Positions 49,810 to 62,135 of a DNA stretch of 64,000 nucleotides are shown here, piece by piece (positions within the stretch are counted from its first letter, which is position 1; every line of letters starts with the position of its first letter). A model generated the notes under the pieces. It saw only the letters and a list, made by a program, of their open reading frames with translations, did not search any database and was not told where the DNA came from. The stretch comes from Marchantia polymorpha subsp. ruderalis (lineage: Eukaryota; Streptophyta; Marchantiopsida; Marchantiales; Marchantiaceae). The stretch covers positions 4,414,501 to 4,478,500 of the forward strand of contig AP031351.1 of assembly GCA_037833965.1 (NCBI GenBank), given 5' to 3'. Position numbers and translations under genes: made by a program.

Positions 49810-52680
49810 GTTTCGTCAAATTCCAATGGTCATTGGAAGTATATGTATGCATGTAATTATAAAGTCAACAGGCAAAATGGTCCAACTTTTAACATCTCAT
49901 TATTGTTTTTGATAACTGTGAAGAGAATATCACCTTCGTTCTTTGATGTTATTCACTTTGAAAAAAGTTTTGATGCAGAATTTTATATGTGTGTACATTT
50001 AACTTTAGATTTATAATCATAACATTCCAACTTAATTAAAAAATAATGTCATATTGATGCTATTTCTTGTGAATCTTCGGTTCTACAAAAACTTCAAAGT
50101 TCAACTATCTTTACTAAATTCCTTAATATTATTAAGAAGTTTGCATTCTTTAAACGTCAAAGTTGGTTTATGTGACGTTTAAGTTGGTTTACGCTATCAT
50201 GTTTTAATATACAAAGATTTCTATGGAGTTTGCAAAAAGCACAAGTTTTGGATGTGCAAAAATGAGTTTGCATTGTCTACTATATTAATGCTTAGAATTT
50301 TTAAAAATGCATTGGAGTTGAATATTCCAAATCAAGGTCATATCAAATGACAATCAACATAGCAAGTGCCTCAACAATTTTTTTAAAACAAATCTCAATC
50401 ATCGTTAGTTGGCCGTATGGAGGAAAAGACTAAGATTTGTAAGCATGCATGTTGAAATATAGATTGATTTATCAAATGGAAGTATTTGTATGATCAGCAC
50501 ATGATAGCAAGTCAACTTTTGGATGTTGAAAAAATTTAAAGACCAAAAAACAATTATGTCAAATTGTGAAAAAATGCGAGATCACAATTTCATTCAACTC
50601 TTATTGAACATAATACTACGTTACGTGAGATTGAGTTTAAGCTTTATGCCAAACAACCGAGTTTCAAGGATGTAAATCAAATATTCATCACTCAAAAGAA
50701 TTAAAAAATATACGTCAACGCTGATATCATCATCATAACACACTGATGATGGATGAAAGTGATCTAGAAACAACACGAATTACAATAGATATTCTCTCTC
50801 CCCTTGATAGAGAAATACATATCATTCCTATTGCTATTTGTCGTAATTTCATATAAATGAATGTTAAATGTGTTAATTAAAAGTATTTTGATATGTTGAG
50901 CACATATACACTATTACATAGATCTGAAATACAAGCGAAGATCCATGATATAAGATAAAAAGTTAATCAAAATCCAAATAATGTTGACAAATTTCCAGGT
51001 TGCTAACATTGATTATGATAATTTGATCAAATCTGAATCTGTATCATATAGAGAAACGAAGTTTAGATGTTGGTTGCCATTGACTTGCCCGTGTCATTTG
51101 TCTCACTACAACGTTTATGTATATGATTTAGTATAGAAGTACTCAAATAGCTCGGGATGAAATTTTGAGGAGTACCATTTTGTTTTCTCATTTTCTCTAC
51201 ATATTTATTGTTGCTTGCGCTTCCAAGATCTATGAATTGTCTTTGACTTGCTCCACATGTCATTTTGCAAGGAGTGTTTTTTGTCATAATTTATGCAACA
51301 AAATTCTTCGTTAGAGTTAGCTGCGCACAAACAGCGTAGTAAATCAATTAGAGTAGATGATGCAGCTAGTGACAATCATGGTAATTGCAACAACATGCCA
51401 TTCAAACAAATGTGATGAATTTTATAAAAAAAAATTTGAATGATTGATGTTAGAGTACAAAAATTTAGGTTGAAAATGCCATCAACAAAGTTATAACAAA
51501 TTGTTAAGCTAACATGAAAGTATGTGTATTGTGGTTGATCTCCTAAGTAATGTAACCTGATTAATCAAATCAATTATGTTAATATTTTTGTGTGTTTTTT
51601 GCCTTAGCTCACAATTGATGATGATCAATTTTGGACTAAGACAAAGAGAAAATGGTCTTGTGACTTCAAACATTGTCTTTATCTCCAAGATGAAATCAAC
51701 GTCTTATTACAATGAATGAATCACAAAACGTGAGTTTGAAAGTTGAATTTAATAGCTTTAACAATAGTTGAATATTTTTGTGATAATGTTATTTTATATT
51801 GACATATAGATTTCACTGAAACAAATTGTAGAAAGAAGTAGATAATCAAGGGGATGGAATTTGAATTTAGAGCGTGAGGAAACAACATGAATAAATTATG
51901 AAATATCTGTCTCCACTTTTATTTGTAACATGACGAGATCACGGTGTAGAGTTCAATGTTAAAAAATCACCTTTTGCAATCAATTGATTGAAACAAAGAT
52001 AATCCAAGACCACATGTTTCAGCCAATTTCTCTCAGCATTGAAAATGCAAAGTAACCAACTTGTACACACATGAAACATTCGCATTTGATTTGTTAGTGT
52101 AAATTTCATAATGTTAGCAAGTACTAGGTTGAAAACGCCATCAACAAGTTTGTGTGCACCAATTTAGTAACATATATTTAAGCCACATTTATTTACATAT
52201 TAACATTTTTTCAATTTTCAGTGCAGATGATTCGATCACATCAGCTTACTCGAAAATTTGTTTGAGCAATTCAACATAGTTTTGTCTGAAAAGTAGATTG
52301 TGGTATAGATCAGACTGTGTTAAATCTGGTAATTTATTTTTAAACACAAAAAGTTGGCAGAATTAATCGGCCAAAATTTAGAGACACCAAAGTTAGCCAT
52401 AAGGAATTTTAGCGCATGCAGACAAGGTAAAGGCGGAGAGGAGAAAATTGAGATACCAATGCATACTCCCTAATTGTCCATGACTGCTTTTGCTGGTGAC
52501 TTGTAGATCTCGAACACTCCGTGTGCTTGTAGGTGCTCAAATTTTTGGTATTTCAAAGTCAGAGGAAAGCAAGTTGCGCATGAAAGTTTGCTCAAAAATT
52601 TTGGTTCTTCGAAGTTAGTAGTAAAGCAAGTTGCACCACGAAAGAAAAGAAGTAAGAAAAATACAGCTTGCTTACATTTC
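49810..52680. other. AT-rich spacer, probable old transposon DNA
   Basis: About 2.9 kb of AT-rich sequence with many stops and no recognised protein fragment or RNA gene. Short phrases such as 'caacatgcca' and 'ttgattgaaac' recur loosely, but I could not define repeat units. Confidence 0.4.
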
Positions 52681-52730
52681 ATTATTATTATTTTCACTTC
52701 TTTACTTTCAAATTATTTTTGTAGCATATT

Positions 52731-53415
52731 TGTTTTGATCATTGTGAGTTTTTTTTGGCTGCAATAAAAAGAACCAAGTACATTTCATAGCTTTTTTTGA
52801 CTTTTTAATTTGCATATCAATTCTATAGTATGTATGTTTTGATCATTGTGAGTTTTTTTTAGCTGCAATAAATAGAACCAAGTACATTTCATAGCTTTTT
52901 TTGACTTTTTAATTTGCATATCAATTCTATAGTATGTATGTTTTGATCATTGTGGGTTTTTTTTTGGCTAGAGTAAAAGTTCTCAAGCAAGTTTCACATT
53001 TTTTTTTCATTTCTATAGCATGTTTTTTTTATAATTGTGAAACTTCTCTTGGTAGAACAAAAGTGCTCAAGTACATTTCAAATCTTTCTTTCATATCATT
53101 TTTGTAACATGTTTGTTTTGATCATTGTGCATATTTTTTTTAGATTAAAGTGATCAAGTACATTTCATATCTTTACTTCATAAAATTTCCATAGCATGTT
53201 TGTTTCGATGGTTGTGCTTTTTCTTCTTGGCTCAAATAGAAGTATCCAATTACATTATGTATTTTATGTTATTTTATTTTATTTTTCTCTCATGTCATTT
53301 CTACATCATGTTTATTTTAATCATTGTGTGTCTTTTTTGGGTTGAAATAGAGAGCTCAATCAACTTTCATTTTTTTTCCATATAATTTTTGTAGCATTTT
53401 TGTTTTGATCATACT
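52731..53415 (+). repeat. Minisatellite, 82-112 bp units, about 8 copies
   Basis: Units start with tgttttgatcattgtg at about 52731, 52835, 52939, 53021, 53114, 53201, 53313 and 53401. The first two are 104 bp each and differ at only two positions, whereas later copies are strongly diverged. The pattern suggests renewed duplication at the left edge of an old array. Confidence 0.85.
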
Positions 53416-53869
53416 CCGTCTTTTCATGGCTAGATTAAAAGGACCCAAGTGATAGCAAAGCATTTGCAAATCATCATAAGTCAAACGACGTCATTTCAGG
53501 TCAAACATGCGATTGAATTTGATATCCAACCGGTCTAGCAATCTATAGACGTCAACATCACGAATGTTTAATATCTATTGTTAGTGCATATGGGTTGCAA
53601 AAAGCAAGAGGGTGTTGGTGTGAAGCGTCAACAAACCAAGAACACAAAACTATTTTAGATTTTGTTTCGTCTTGGGCCTAAAAAACACAAGGAATATGAG
53701 CATCTTGAAGAGTGAACCATTATTAACTGCTTTCGCATCAAGAGAAGATTAGTTTTTTCAAGGAAAAAGATGTATCAACATTCACTGTGTTTTGGACACA
53801 GATCATGACACTCTTCAATTTGCTATTTCTTGATTTGCAATCGTCAAGGTTGTTGTGGGAAATTTATTT

Positions 53870-55015
53870 GTTCATCGAGAGTAAGACAAAAAAGATAATG
53901 CATCCAAACCAATCACCAAGTCAAATGCCATGAAGTTGTTTAAACTGCAGCAAAATGAATCATGTGTGATGATGATCAAGAACTCTTTGTGATTCAACTT
54001 TGTCATGCAACACTTTTTTGTTGGATTTTCATTTCGGCATATGTGCAAGATAATCGAACAATATCGTGTGGCGATCAAGAATCCAAAGCTTAATGATCTC
54101 AATGTTCACATGTTTTGTTTGACAATATTCTACGCTAGCTTGTACAACATCCGCCAATTGATGATACATGTGATTGACAAACGACGTGTTCAAGTGCCGT
54201 CCACGAAGTGGTTGATGATCTCAAGAGGTCTATCATCATTTTCTTAGCGGATTGCAGTCACCATCTCCTTAATTCAATCTTCAAAGTTGATCATCTCTAA
54301 GCTGTCAAAGCTTATGACAAACATTACATACAATTTGGACATTCGTTCTACTACGTTGAACAAAATTGAGTCCATCATAATCATTCAGCAAGATGATTTG
54401 TTTGTTACAAAAGATTCTATCGTCATGCACATCCGAGATCAAGGTTCGTGGCCACGAGATCTATACAAAAATGAAAGCTTTCAAAAATGAACAATAACAA
54501 GCATTGAAAGATATCGACAATTTTTCACATTCCATTGTGAAAAACGTGGTTCCAACAACAATGTCAGGGAATTGAAAGCGTCCCCGCTATGTCATCGGAT
54601 TTAGTCAAGATGTGTCTTACTATGTTTATGAGCAATGTGATGGATCAATACCTTGCGCAGCTAAATAAACAATGGAGCATGGACATGATCAACAAGGCGG
54701 AGAGCAAACACCGTGACCTAGCGTGATCCGAATGTCAAGGAAGTTCTTAACAAGCACAACAAAAATAGACTTTTTAACGAGGCATGGAATTGTTTGAATG
54801 AGCGCTTCATGCACTTACGTCAATTGTGTGGTGGATTAGCAATTGCGTTTACTAATACAACGTCATTTGAAAGCCCGTAGCATGGGAGAAAGATGACTAA
54901 CGTAGCACCCTGACGAGCCTTACCTTGGCGGGTATTATGCATGGAAAGCAATTTGAAACGTCGAAAAGGATTATCACCAAGATCTCGGATGAAAAGTAAT
55001 GAAATTACAATGTTA
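53870..55015 (+). pseudogene. hAT-like transposase remnant, multiply broken
   Basis: Plus-strand fragments in shifting frames look like one protein. About 53,884-54,000 is a Ser/Lys-rich N-terminal piece with NAMKLFKLQQNE. 54005-54150 reads HFFVGFSFRHMCKIIEQY then NPKLNDLNVHM. 54760-54880 reads NEAWNCLNERFMHLRQLCGG then LAIAFTNTTSFES. 54918-54962 reads SLTLAGIMHGKQFE. From memory these blocks match uncharacterised hAT-like transposases common in mosses and oomycetes (the RF-LR-CGG and TSFESDFS-like motifs precede the C-terminal dimer region). At least four stops or frameshifts break it. No ends were found. A profile or BLASTX search is needed for proof. Confidence 0.5.
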
Positions 55016-55215
55016 ATGCGAGAATGTTAAATCTTACCAAATTTACCCTTATTTTGGCAAACTTGGCATTTGCCAAATTTTAGACGGTATGGTGTAGGGT
55101 GATATAATTCTCATCAATTAGAAAAAAAAGAAAAATACATCTCTATCCAAGATGGGGAGTTGGCGAATCACAGTTCCTCTAGGTCGAATTTAACCTTATC
55201 CTAGCCGGAATGAAT

Positions 55216-55299
55216 AGTGATGGTATTAATTCAGGGATGGGTGTTGATACTCACTATATTTTTGACATCGACAGCACTCCCTAAATCATTATCATTGCT
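55216..55299 (+). repeat. Short hairpin repeat, copy 1
   Basis: Imperfect inverted repeat of about 33-bp arms (left from agtgatggtattaattcagg, right ending tcattatcattgct) with a short loop. It shares arms with copies at 55361-55452 and 55465-55555. Confidence 0.6.
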
Positions 55300-55360
55300 G
55301 TTCAGCTGTCTAGAATTTTAAAACTTTCATCATCTTTATTTCAATTGTCGAGAGATTAAC

Positions 55361-55452
55361 AGCGAAGGTAATGATTCAGGGAGGGATGTCGATACTGCTA
55401 GTTCACCATACTTTTGGGATCCACAGCAACCCTGAATGATAATGATTCAATG
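55361..55452 (+). repeat. Short hairpin repeat, copy 2
   Basis: The left arm contains ggtaatgattcagggaggga and the right arm ccctgaatgataatgattca. The arms pair less well than copy 3. A tgtcgagaga phrase precedes copies 2 and 3 at a 105-bp spacing, so these two arose by tandem duplication. Confidence 0.6.
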
Positions 55453-55464
55453 TCGAGAGATAAC

Positions 55465-55555
55465 AGGGATGGTAATGATCCAGGGAGGAATGTCGATACT
55501 GCTCCTTCCCTATACTTTTGATATCGACACTAATCCCTGAGTCATTACCATTGCT
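55465..55555 (+). repeat. Short hairpin repeat, copy 3 (miRNA-precursor-like)
   Basis: The left arm 55465-55500 and right arm 55521-55555 pair at about 27 of 35 positions (more with G-U pairs) around a 20-nt loop. The 91-nt fold would resemble a small plant miRNA precursor or a miniature inverted-repeat transposon. There is no sequence evidence of transcription. Confidence 0.55.
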
Positions 55556-56774
55556 CTAAATTTCTCAAGTATTTGACACTTCCATTATTTGGATCCGCCA
55601 GCATCAGGATAAACAATTATCTACAAGCATTATTAAAGAATCTTCCTGTAGATTTGGTGGAGTAAACTGAACGGATTTTTTCTGTCGATGAGGCGCAGGT
55701 AATCTTGGACCAGAATTTGAAGCAGGAACCCACCGTATCCGGATCCAGATCGGTAACTTCCTTCTCCTTACTTCACTTTGGGCTGGAGATAAGGACAAGA
55801 TTCTTCCGGGAGGATTCGTGTAGATAGCAATATTGTTTTCTTGTTTCGTGGCCTCGTTGGAGGGTTTAATGACAAGTCATTCCCTTTGAAAATCCCCTTA
55901 GCCGAGCAATAACTATATTTTTTTCTATTCGCGATTTCATGACATGAACCTCCGTTTCCTCGTTCCTTTGTTAGTGTCGTTCTTCCTACTCGCTACCTTT
56001 AAATGGCGCAAGTTGAATTCTCTCGATTTTCATACCAGGTCCATTTCGTTCTTAAAGGAGACTTCATGTTACGAAATTTGTCCACTGACTGTGAAAAGTT
56101 TAATTGTTCAGAGAATCTCCTTTACTCTGACATTTCACAACCACTGGATCGCCCTTGCTTGTTGAATCCGCCACGGGCCTTTGAAAATTGTGATACAGCT
56201 CGTAGGGATATTAACCAAGTCTACCGTGTAGGTCAACACGTACCCCGTCTACTGTGTCACGCAACCAGCTATTTGTTTGCCTTTTGGCAGAAAGAGGTCA
56301 ACAGAATTACTTCTCTGATTTACGGCCAATTCACGACACTGCATACTGCCCTTGTACTTGTTGAGAACCATGCAAGTTAATGCGTTCGAAGGCTGCAAGT
56401 TAGATTCCAATCAATCGCAATAAAGTACAGTTCTCAGCTGGCGAATGGGCACTCTGGATCTCTTGGAACCACTGCCTGAGGATCCTTCGAAGACCCAGTA
56501 TTAACACCAGTATATTCTAGAATTCACAATTGCACGTTGACAAGATGCGTATACAACCCCTCTTATCGACGATAATCCGTCAGGGACAAGTTATTGAACT
56601 ATTTATCTCTTTTGAGATACTCAATGAAGTGTTCTATCACCCAACTTATTCTAAGCCTTTTCTCCCATTCTGAAAAATGAATTGTGATCTAGATGTGGAG
56701 ATAAGTCGTCAAATAGAACATGGTTGATCCCCGTCGTCTGTGTCCAGCCACGTACTGATGTCTTCCTGAGATAC
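55556..56774. other. 3' flank of the MATE gene, no other gene seen
   Basis: Mixed-composition DNA. The part nearest 56.77 kb is probably the MATE 3' UTR. ORFs at 55944-56380 show no family motif. Confidence 0.45.
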
Positions 56775-59700
56775 TTAGGCTGCTTTTGCGTGGATAGCAT
56801 CAACTCCTGTCGACAGTGGCTCATCTGCAAGGACACTTTTGGGACCGCTGAGACGCGTATACGACTGGACGAAGCGAGTCTGTGAATGGACGAGCCGAAA
56901 AAAGGGTCAGATTCGCTACTTGGTAACTTACAGAAATTTTCATCACATAGGCACTTTCCGATAGGAGAGAAGAGCGAAGCAACCCATCAAAACTTCATCC
57001 TACATGCCTGAGTATAGTCTTCTCCATGTCTCTAATTTGAAACAGGCACGAGCTGACAGAAACGCTTACCGACTGAAAGGCTACTAGTGTCCACCAGCTC
57101 CCCGCCAAACCTACTCCAAGCTTGTTACACAACTGCCAGAACAAGTACAGAAATGAGTTGTTTTACAAGTAATCCTCGGAAAATTTTATGACATATTTGA
57201 TTCGAGTACGAAATATGGTTGTTGTGTGCTGATATTGGCACTGTCGATGTTCCTATGACAAAGTTATCAAATACGTTCTATCAGCATCCTATGTCTAGTT
57301 GGAAGATATCCCAGACCATAGAACATTGCACAAATTATCTCCTGATTTACAAAGCGTCGCACTCACGAGAAGAAGAAAGCTGCCACCCAAGAAACAAGAC
57401 GCCATGCTGTAGCCAAGGAATTTCAAGTCTCTGCCAGCCTGTAGAGATTCCACTTCATTAAGAGAGGAAAGTAGCTTCAAAACAACTATAGCGGGGACTT
57501 TCATGTCCAAATGTGTGTAGAGGACACGGATGAAGTCAACTGTTTAACAATTCACTAGATTGCTCCTTCCTGGACCCTATCGAAATGAACTAAATGTCGT
57601 TAACCTCGTTAACATAGACTTCCGTTCTAAGTGTGGAACTACTCTTCCACCACAGGCACGAACTTATGGGTACTTCATCAGTTCCTCGCAAACGTCAGAC
57701 GAATGATCAAGCCCTAGTATGTGGGAAGTAAAATATGGAACATGTACTTCAAAGCAACAAAACACTTACCAGCAACGTCCCCTCACAAGATAAAGTTGGG
57801 GGTGTCATCATGAGACTGAGGAAAAATGGTAGTGTTATAGCTCTCATCTGCAAGCAGAAAAAAAAAGGTGATTTCACTCAGTACATGTCTACGAGTATGC
57901 ATACATTTAGACTAGACAAAAAGTGAGAGGACTCAGAGAGAGCTCTTACTTGACAGTAAATTCAAAAGCTGGAATGAGTATCCAGAATCCCACCTGACTG
58001 ATGATCATCGGGTCACTTGTAAATATGCCAGGAAACAACCATGGCACCGAGACAGCTAAACAACCGAGAGTTACTCCAACTACCATGCCGATGACTATCA
58101 GAGTACGTAGTAGAGAGCGAGCCTGGATACGAGCAACCAAACCTGGATTAACTATGAGTACTTAAATAGAAGGAGAGAGGCAATTCAGATTATATTCAAG
58201 ATTTGTACAAATGAAGCACACGAAGCTGTTCAGTGGAAGCAAAGGACTGAAGAAACAGCTATACCTGTTTCAGGTTCCGGTTGGTTCCATATATAAGCGC
58301 AGGCATAAATGACTGTGCAGTTTGCGCCAGAGGTTCTCCCCAGACAGTACACAGCGAAAAGACACCAATCATGACCTGTGTTGAGGAGGACATTATTAGT
58401 ATCTGGGATGACGGAGTTAACAACTCGATATACTGTAGGATTGTAAACCTACACGCATCCTTATTCAGAGGTCACGTTCACACGTGTGCAATTAACGAGT
58501 AGCTATGGTTTGGGGCAATATATAAGCGAAGCAAGGAAAGATCAACTCTGTAGTACCTGATGAGCTGCAAGTGTCAAAGCGCCCATCGAAGTAGCGAGGT
58601 ATGTAATGAGAGTGTAGAAACAAACCTAAAAAGTTACAAATCTTAGTAAAGAGCTCTTACTCTTAGGTAATCAGAACTACAAGCCCCTTCGACCAATGTA
58701 CATAAAATTTCGGATACTGTTAGGACCACTAGACTTCATGCAAGAGGTTGTAGAAAAAAAATCACGATACACTTTTCCCACAATAGTTAGGAGCACTGGA
58801 CTTCTTGCATAATGGTTTCGACCTTGCCATTCCAAATACGCGAAGACTTCAAATAAGCATACTTGGCATACCTTAGAGAGCATTGACAAGAGGATGGGAG
58901 CGGCCAACTTCATTATGTGCGATAGATCACTCCAGGATGGAACACTTATGGCCAGTGGATTGTATCCCTTGTCTCCAAGTGATTTTAACATCAACAACCC
59001 CGCAATGTACTGCATGGTTGTACACGTTCATAATCCTTTTAAGCATATAACAAGTCTAGCACAAACAACTTTTCTGAAAGTAAAGAAAGCTACTCCCCTT
59101 GTTTTCACTGAATAAGCGCAACTACATTTCATGTCTATGAGTCAACATCAGAAAAATTGGTGAAGGATGCAACCCGCTGTCGCTCTTGCATAATTGTATT
59201 CGATCAACTTATCTCTAAAACTTACAGATACATTACAAGAAGGTTGGTTTACAAACCTGTGATGCCATGGTTGCCCATGCTGCCCCTGCAATTCCGTAGT
59301 GGAAGAAACTACAGAGTACTATGTCTCCGACAAGGTTCACACCACTAGCAATCGCCAGCACTTTCAAAGGTCCCCAGGAATCCTTCATACCTAGACTGAC
59401 ATACGCAATGCTATGTCAGACATCTTGAACATTACAATATTTCACGAATACTTTGGTTCAACTCAAACTCACTCCAAGTACCAAGAAGCTTACGCTTTTT
59501 TATAAGCTTATGTAGAAAACACCGAAGGTGGAAAAAGCGCAACCCACGTTTACCTGGCACTCTGAGAAACCATACCGACCAGGACTATCGGCCAAGCTAA
59601 TGCCCTTATCTGCCACATGCGGTGAAAAGTGCAACATACAATTTAGATCTTGTGACAAGAAAAGGCTCTCGCAGTGTTGTTTCAGTGTCATTCGCGATAA

Positions 59701-61544
59701 TAAGAAGCCTGAAAATCTCAATGCCTTTCGATAAGAACAGAGATCTTGTCATATGTTGAAGGTTTTCAAATATCTCCAGTAAATTGTTAGGAGGAAGGTT
59801 AGATGTGTTTTACTTGAACATATGTTCGAGCAGCAGGGATTATAGAGTAGTTCTTGACGCCAACAAATGCTGCACAAACAGGGATTATCATGAATGATTC
59901 TGGGTATCTTTCACACAATATTCTCTCCGTTCACCGAATGAAATCCTCATATCTGACATGTGTATTTATACAATCGAAAACGGCGGCTATTGAGGACTAA
60001 GCTGTCATACCTTGCAGGAGATTGGTAGAAAAAATTTCTATAATGAGCATCATGGCTACACCACAGAATAAGGAAATAAATAAGAGTCGAGAAAGATGTC
60101 CCGCTGCTTCGGCTTCATCCTACAGGAAAACACAAACGCTGCAACGAATTATAACATCGTATGGCAAGCTAAATTAAGCCGCTTTCAGCCACGCGATCAA
60201 GATCCATAAGGCCATGTGAAGGGTAGAGCAGGTAAAGGTACAGTGAACAAGGAAATTCAAGCGACTGTAACCTTATGCGCCAAGGCGGTAGCGATGAGAT
60301 TGGATGTGGAGATTGAGAGGAACATGAATACGTAGGACAGTTGATCACAAAGAACTGTGCCTGGCCCTGTATTGATCAAACAGACCAAGCTCGTTACGAC
60401 TGCAATTTAGTTGGCGGAAAGTACACGAGTTGCTTTACGACATGTGACAGGCTCAAGGAAATAACGTCTCAAAAAAAGCACAACATTATTCTTTGATTGT
60501 TATTACATTTGTAGGCGCTATGACGTCTTCGGGTGACAGTGCAAGAAGTTTCCTGTTATCCTATGACTCGGCTCCATAAACAGAAGAAGATATTTAAAGT
60601 GTAACTAACCACAAATACGAGTGCGATTTCTTGATTGGCCAATTGAGTAGAACTGCATTACGATTAGCACACCTGAAATATGAAACGACAGATAGACAAG
60701 TTGACAATGAAGATTTCGGATAATCCGCACCTAGAGCAGCCAGCTCCAACGAGCTACTTTGGCCCACGACGGCCGTGTCGATAATGCTCATCAGCGGCCC
60801 TGAAAGCCAAATTCCAAGCGCGGGACCAGCGAAGACAAGTATTTCTCGCATTTGCTCGATCAGACTCTTGGTTTCGTCTCCTGAACCTATAAGAGCTGCT
60901 GCTGCTTCCTGATTTTCCATACTCTCCAGAATTTCCTGATCAAGCTCGACTTTCTGTTCCTGCTGTTCGCTTGCATGGCCATTGTCTTGGACTTTGCGCT
61001 CAGCAGCAACGTCAAAAACGCCAGCCGCAGCGGCAACGGCTGCAGATTTATACTGATCACCGATGCGCTCTTCATTTCCCTCGACATTGGACGAAGGTGA
61101 GAATTGTTCTTCAGCTGTAACCCTCACCTTGTCTTTATCTAGAATTTTGAGACCTTCAATTCCTGCCTCAGAGTAAACAACATCCGTGTCTATTCCAGAA
61201 ATTCGAATTAATTCAGGAGAAAATTCAGACGGTAACTGGATGAATTCCGAGGCATTATCCGCAGAGCAAAAAATGCGGCTCTTATTCGCTCGTCCATGAC
61301 CTCCAAAATGAATGCGTTTCGCACGACGATTTGAGAGAATGGGACCGACGTTGAGCTGAGCTTCGTGTGTAATGAGGTGGGAATTCACGAGAGGATTCGC
61401 TCGAAAGCTACCCCTCGAGTGCCCAGGAGCGCAAAGAGCTCGAATTCCAGTCGCCCTCCCGAGCCTTTCACCGCTTTTTCTCAACTGATGAAATTCACTG
61501 GCGTACACTGGCGAATGAAGCAGCTGAGCTGCTCCACCTCCCAT
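56775..61544 (-). CDS. DTX46: Plastid MATE transporter, EDS5/DTX46-like
   Basis: Fourteen exons give 682 aa: 61544-60731, 60366-60272, 60119-60011, 59869-59814, 59609-59554, 59410-59257, 59009-58872, 58625-58557, 58375-58265, 58122-57994, 57847-57770, 57438-57367, 57132-57070, 56879-56775. All junctions are GT-AG and in phase. The frame extends upstream only to a GTG (61697), so ATG 61544 ([12 protein letters not shown]) is the start. Residues 1-60 are Ser/Arg-rich like a plastid transit peptide; about 60-225 is an Ala/Glu/Gln-rich region; MATE helices begin at about 229 ([19 protein letters not shown]). Blocks [26 protein letters not shown] and EGTLLAGRDL are typical of the EDS5/DTX46 clade, which sits in the chloroplast envelope; EDS5 exports salicylic acid. 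Arabidopsis DTX46 is about 559 aa; the N-terminal part is longer here. The substrate cannot be read from sequence. Confidence 0.93.
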
Positions 61545-62135
61545 TACAGAACCTGTTATGACCGAATTCCAACCGCCTGCTGGAAAGGCTTCGAGGGCAG
61601 AGCATGTAAGAGACGAAGCCGAGCTCTCTCTCTCTCTCTCTCTCTCGGTCCCAAGAGTAAAAGGCGCGAGAGCTGGATGTCGATCTCTGCCGGTCACTCC
61701 GAATGGGCCGGTGACGTCGTCGTCCCCAAACTCTGAGGATGGTGCAGGACGACGGGCGCTTCTATGCTGGACGATGTTCGTGGTCGGTTCCCTCGGCGAC
61801 TATGGCTCTCTCTCGGAGCGAGGGACGAGGAGCGACGAGCGAAGAATGAGAGAGCGAGCGAGGAGAGCGCAGACCTCGGAGCCTGCAGGACAACGGACCA
61901 GCGGTCGCCCGGATCTGGTGATGCATTCAGAGGAACGCGAAGTCCCACGTGCTTAATGAGGAACACCTGTGGTTCGGACGCGCTGCGTGCTCTAGTCCCT
62001 ACAGGGAACGAGTTCCAATCGAGAGCCGCCGCCGTCGTCGTCGCCGGTCCGGTCCTTCCCAGCCATACACATTCTTCAACATCCTTTAATGCCCGAGTAA
62101 AAGGGAGAGCGACCGACGTTTTCCAAAATAACTAA
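61545..62135 (-). promoter_or_regulatory. MATE gene promoter and leader region
   Basis: GC-rich block upstream of the MATE start, with a (ct)n run at 61624-61646 lying between the start codon and the rest of the block. Frames on both strands up to 132 codons are Arg/Ser-rich shadows. It ends sharply against AT-rich DNA at about 62.15 kb. Confidence 0.45.
61624..61646 (+). repeat. (CT)n microsatellite in the MATE leader
   Basis: About 23 bp of alternating c and t, so the transcript sense (minus) strand would carry (GA)n. It is 80 bp upstream of the start codon. Such GA/CT tracts are frequent in plant 5' UTRs and core promoters. Confidence 0.8.

Noticed and set aside
60594..60730. Read-through of MATE exon 1 (...LGADYPKSS)
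   Set aside because: A GT donor at 60730 and the next exon ([14 protein letters not shown]) restore the known family sequence, so the extension is intronic.
61545..61697. 51 extra N-terminal codons of the MATE protein
   Set aside because: The frame opens at GTG (61697) and runs through the CT microsatellite, giving a GlnArgGlu-type repeat. The first in-frame ATG is 61544.
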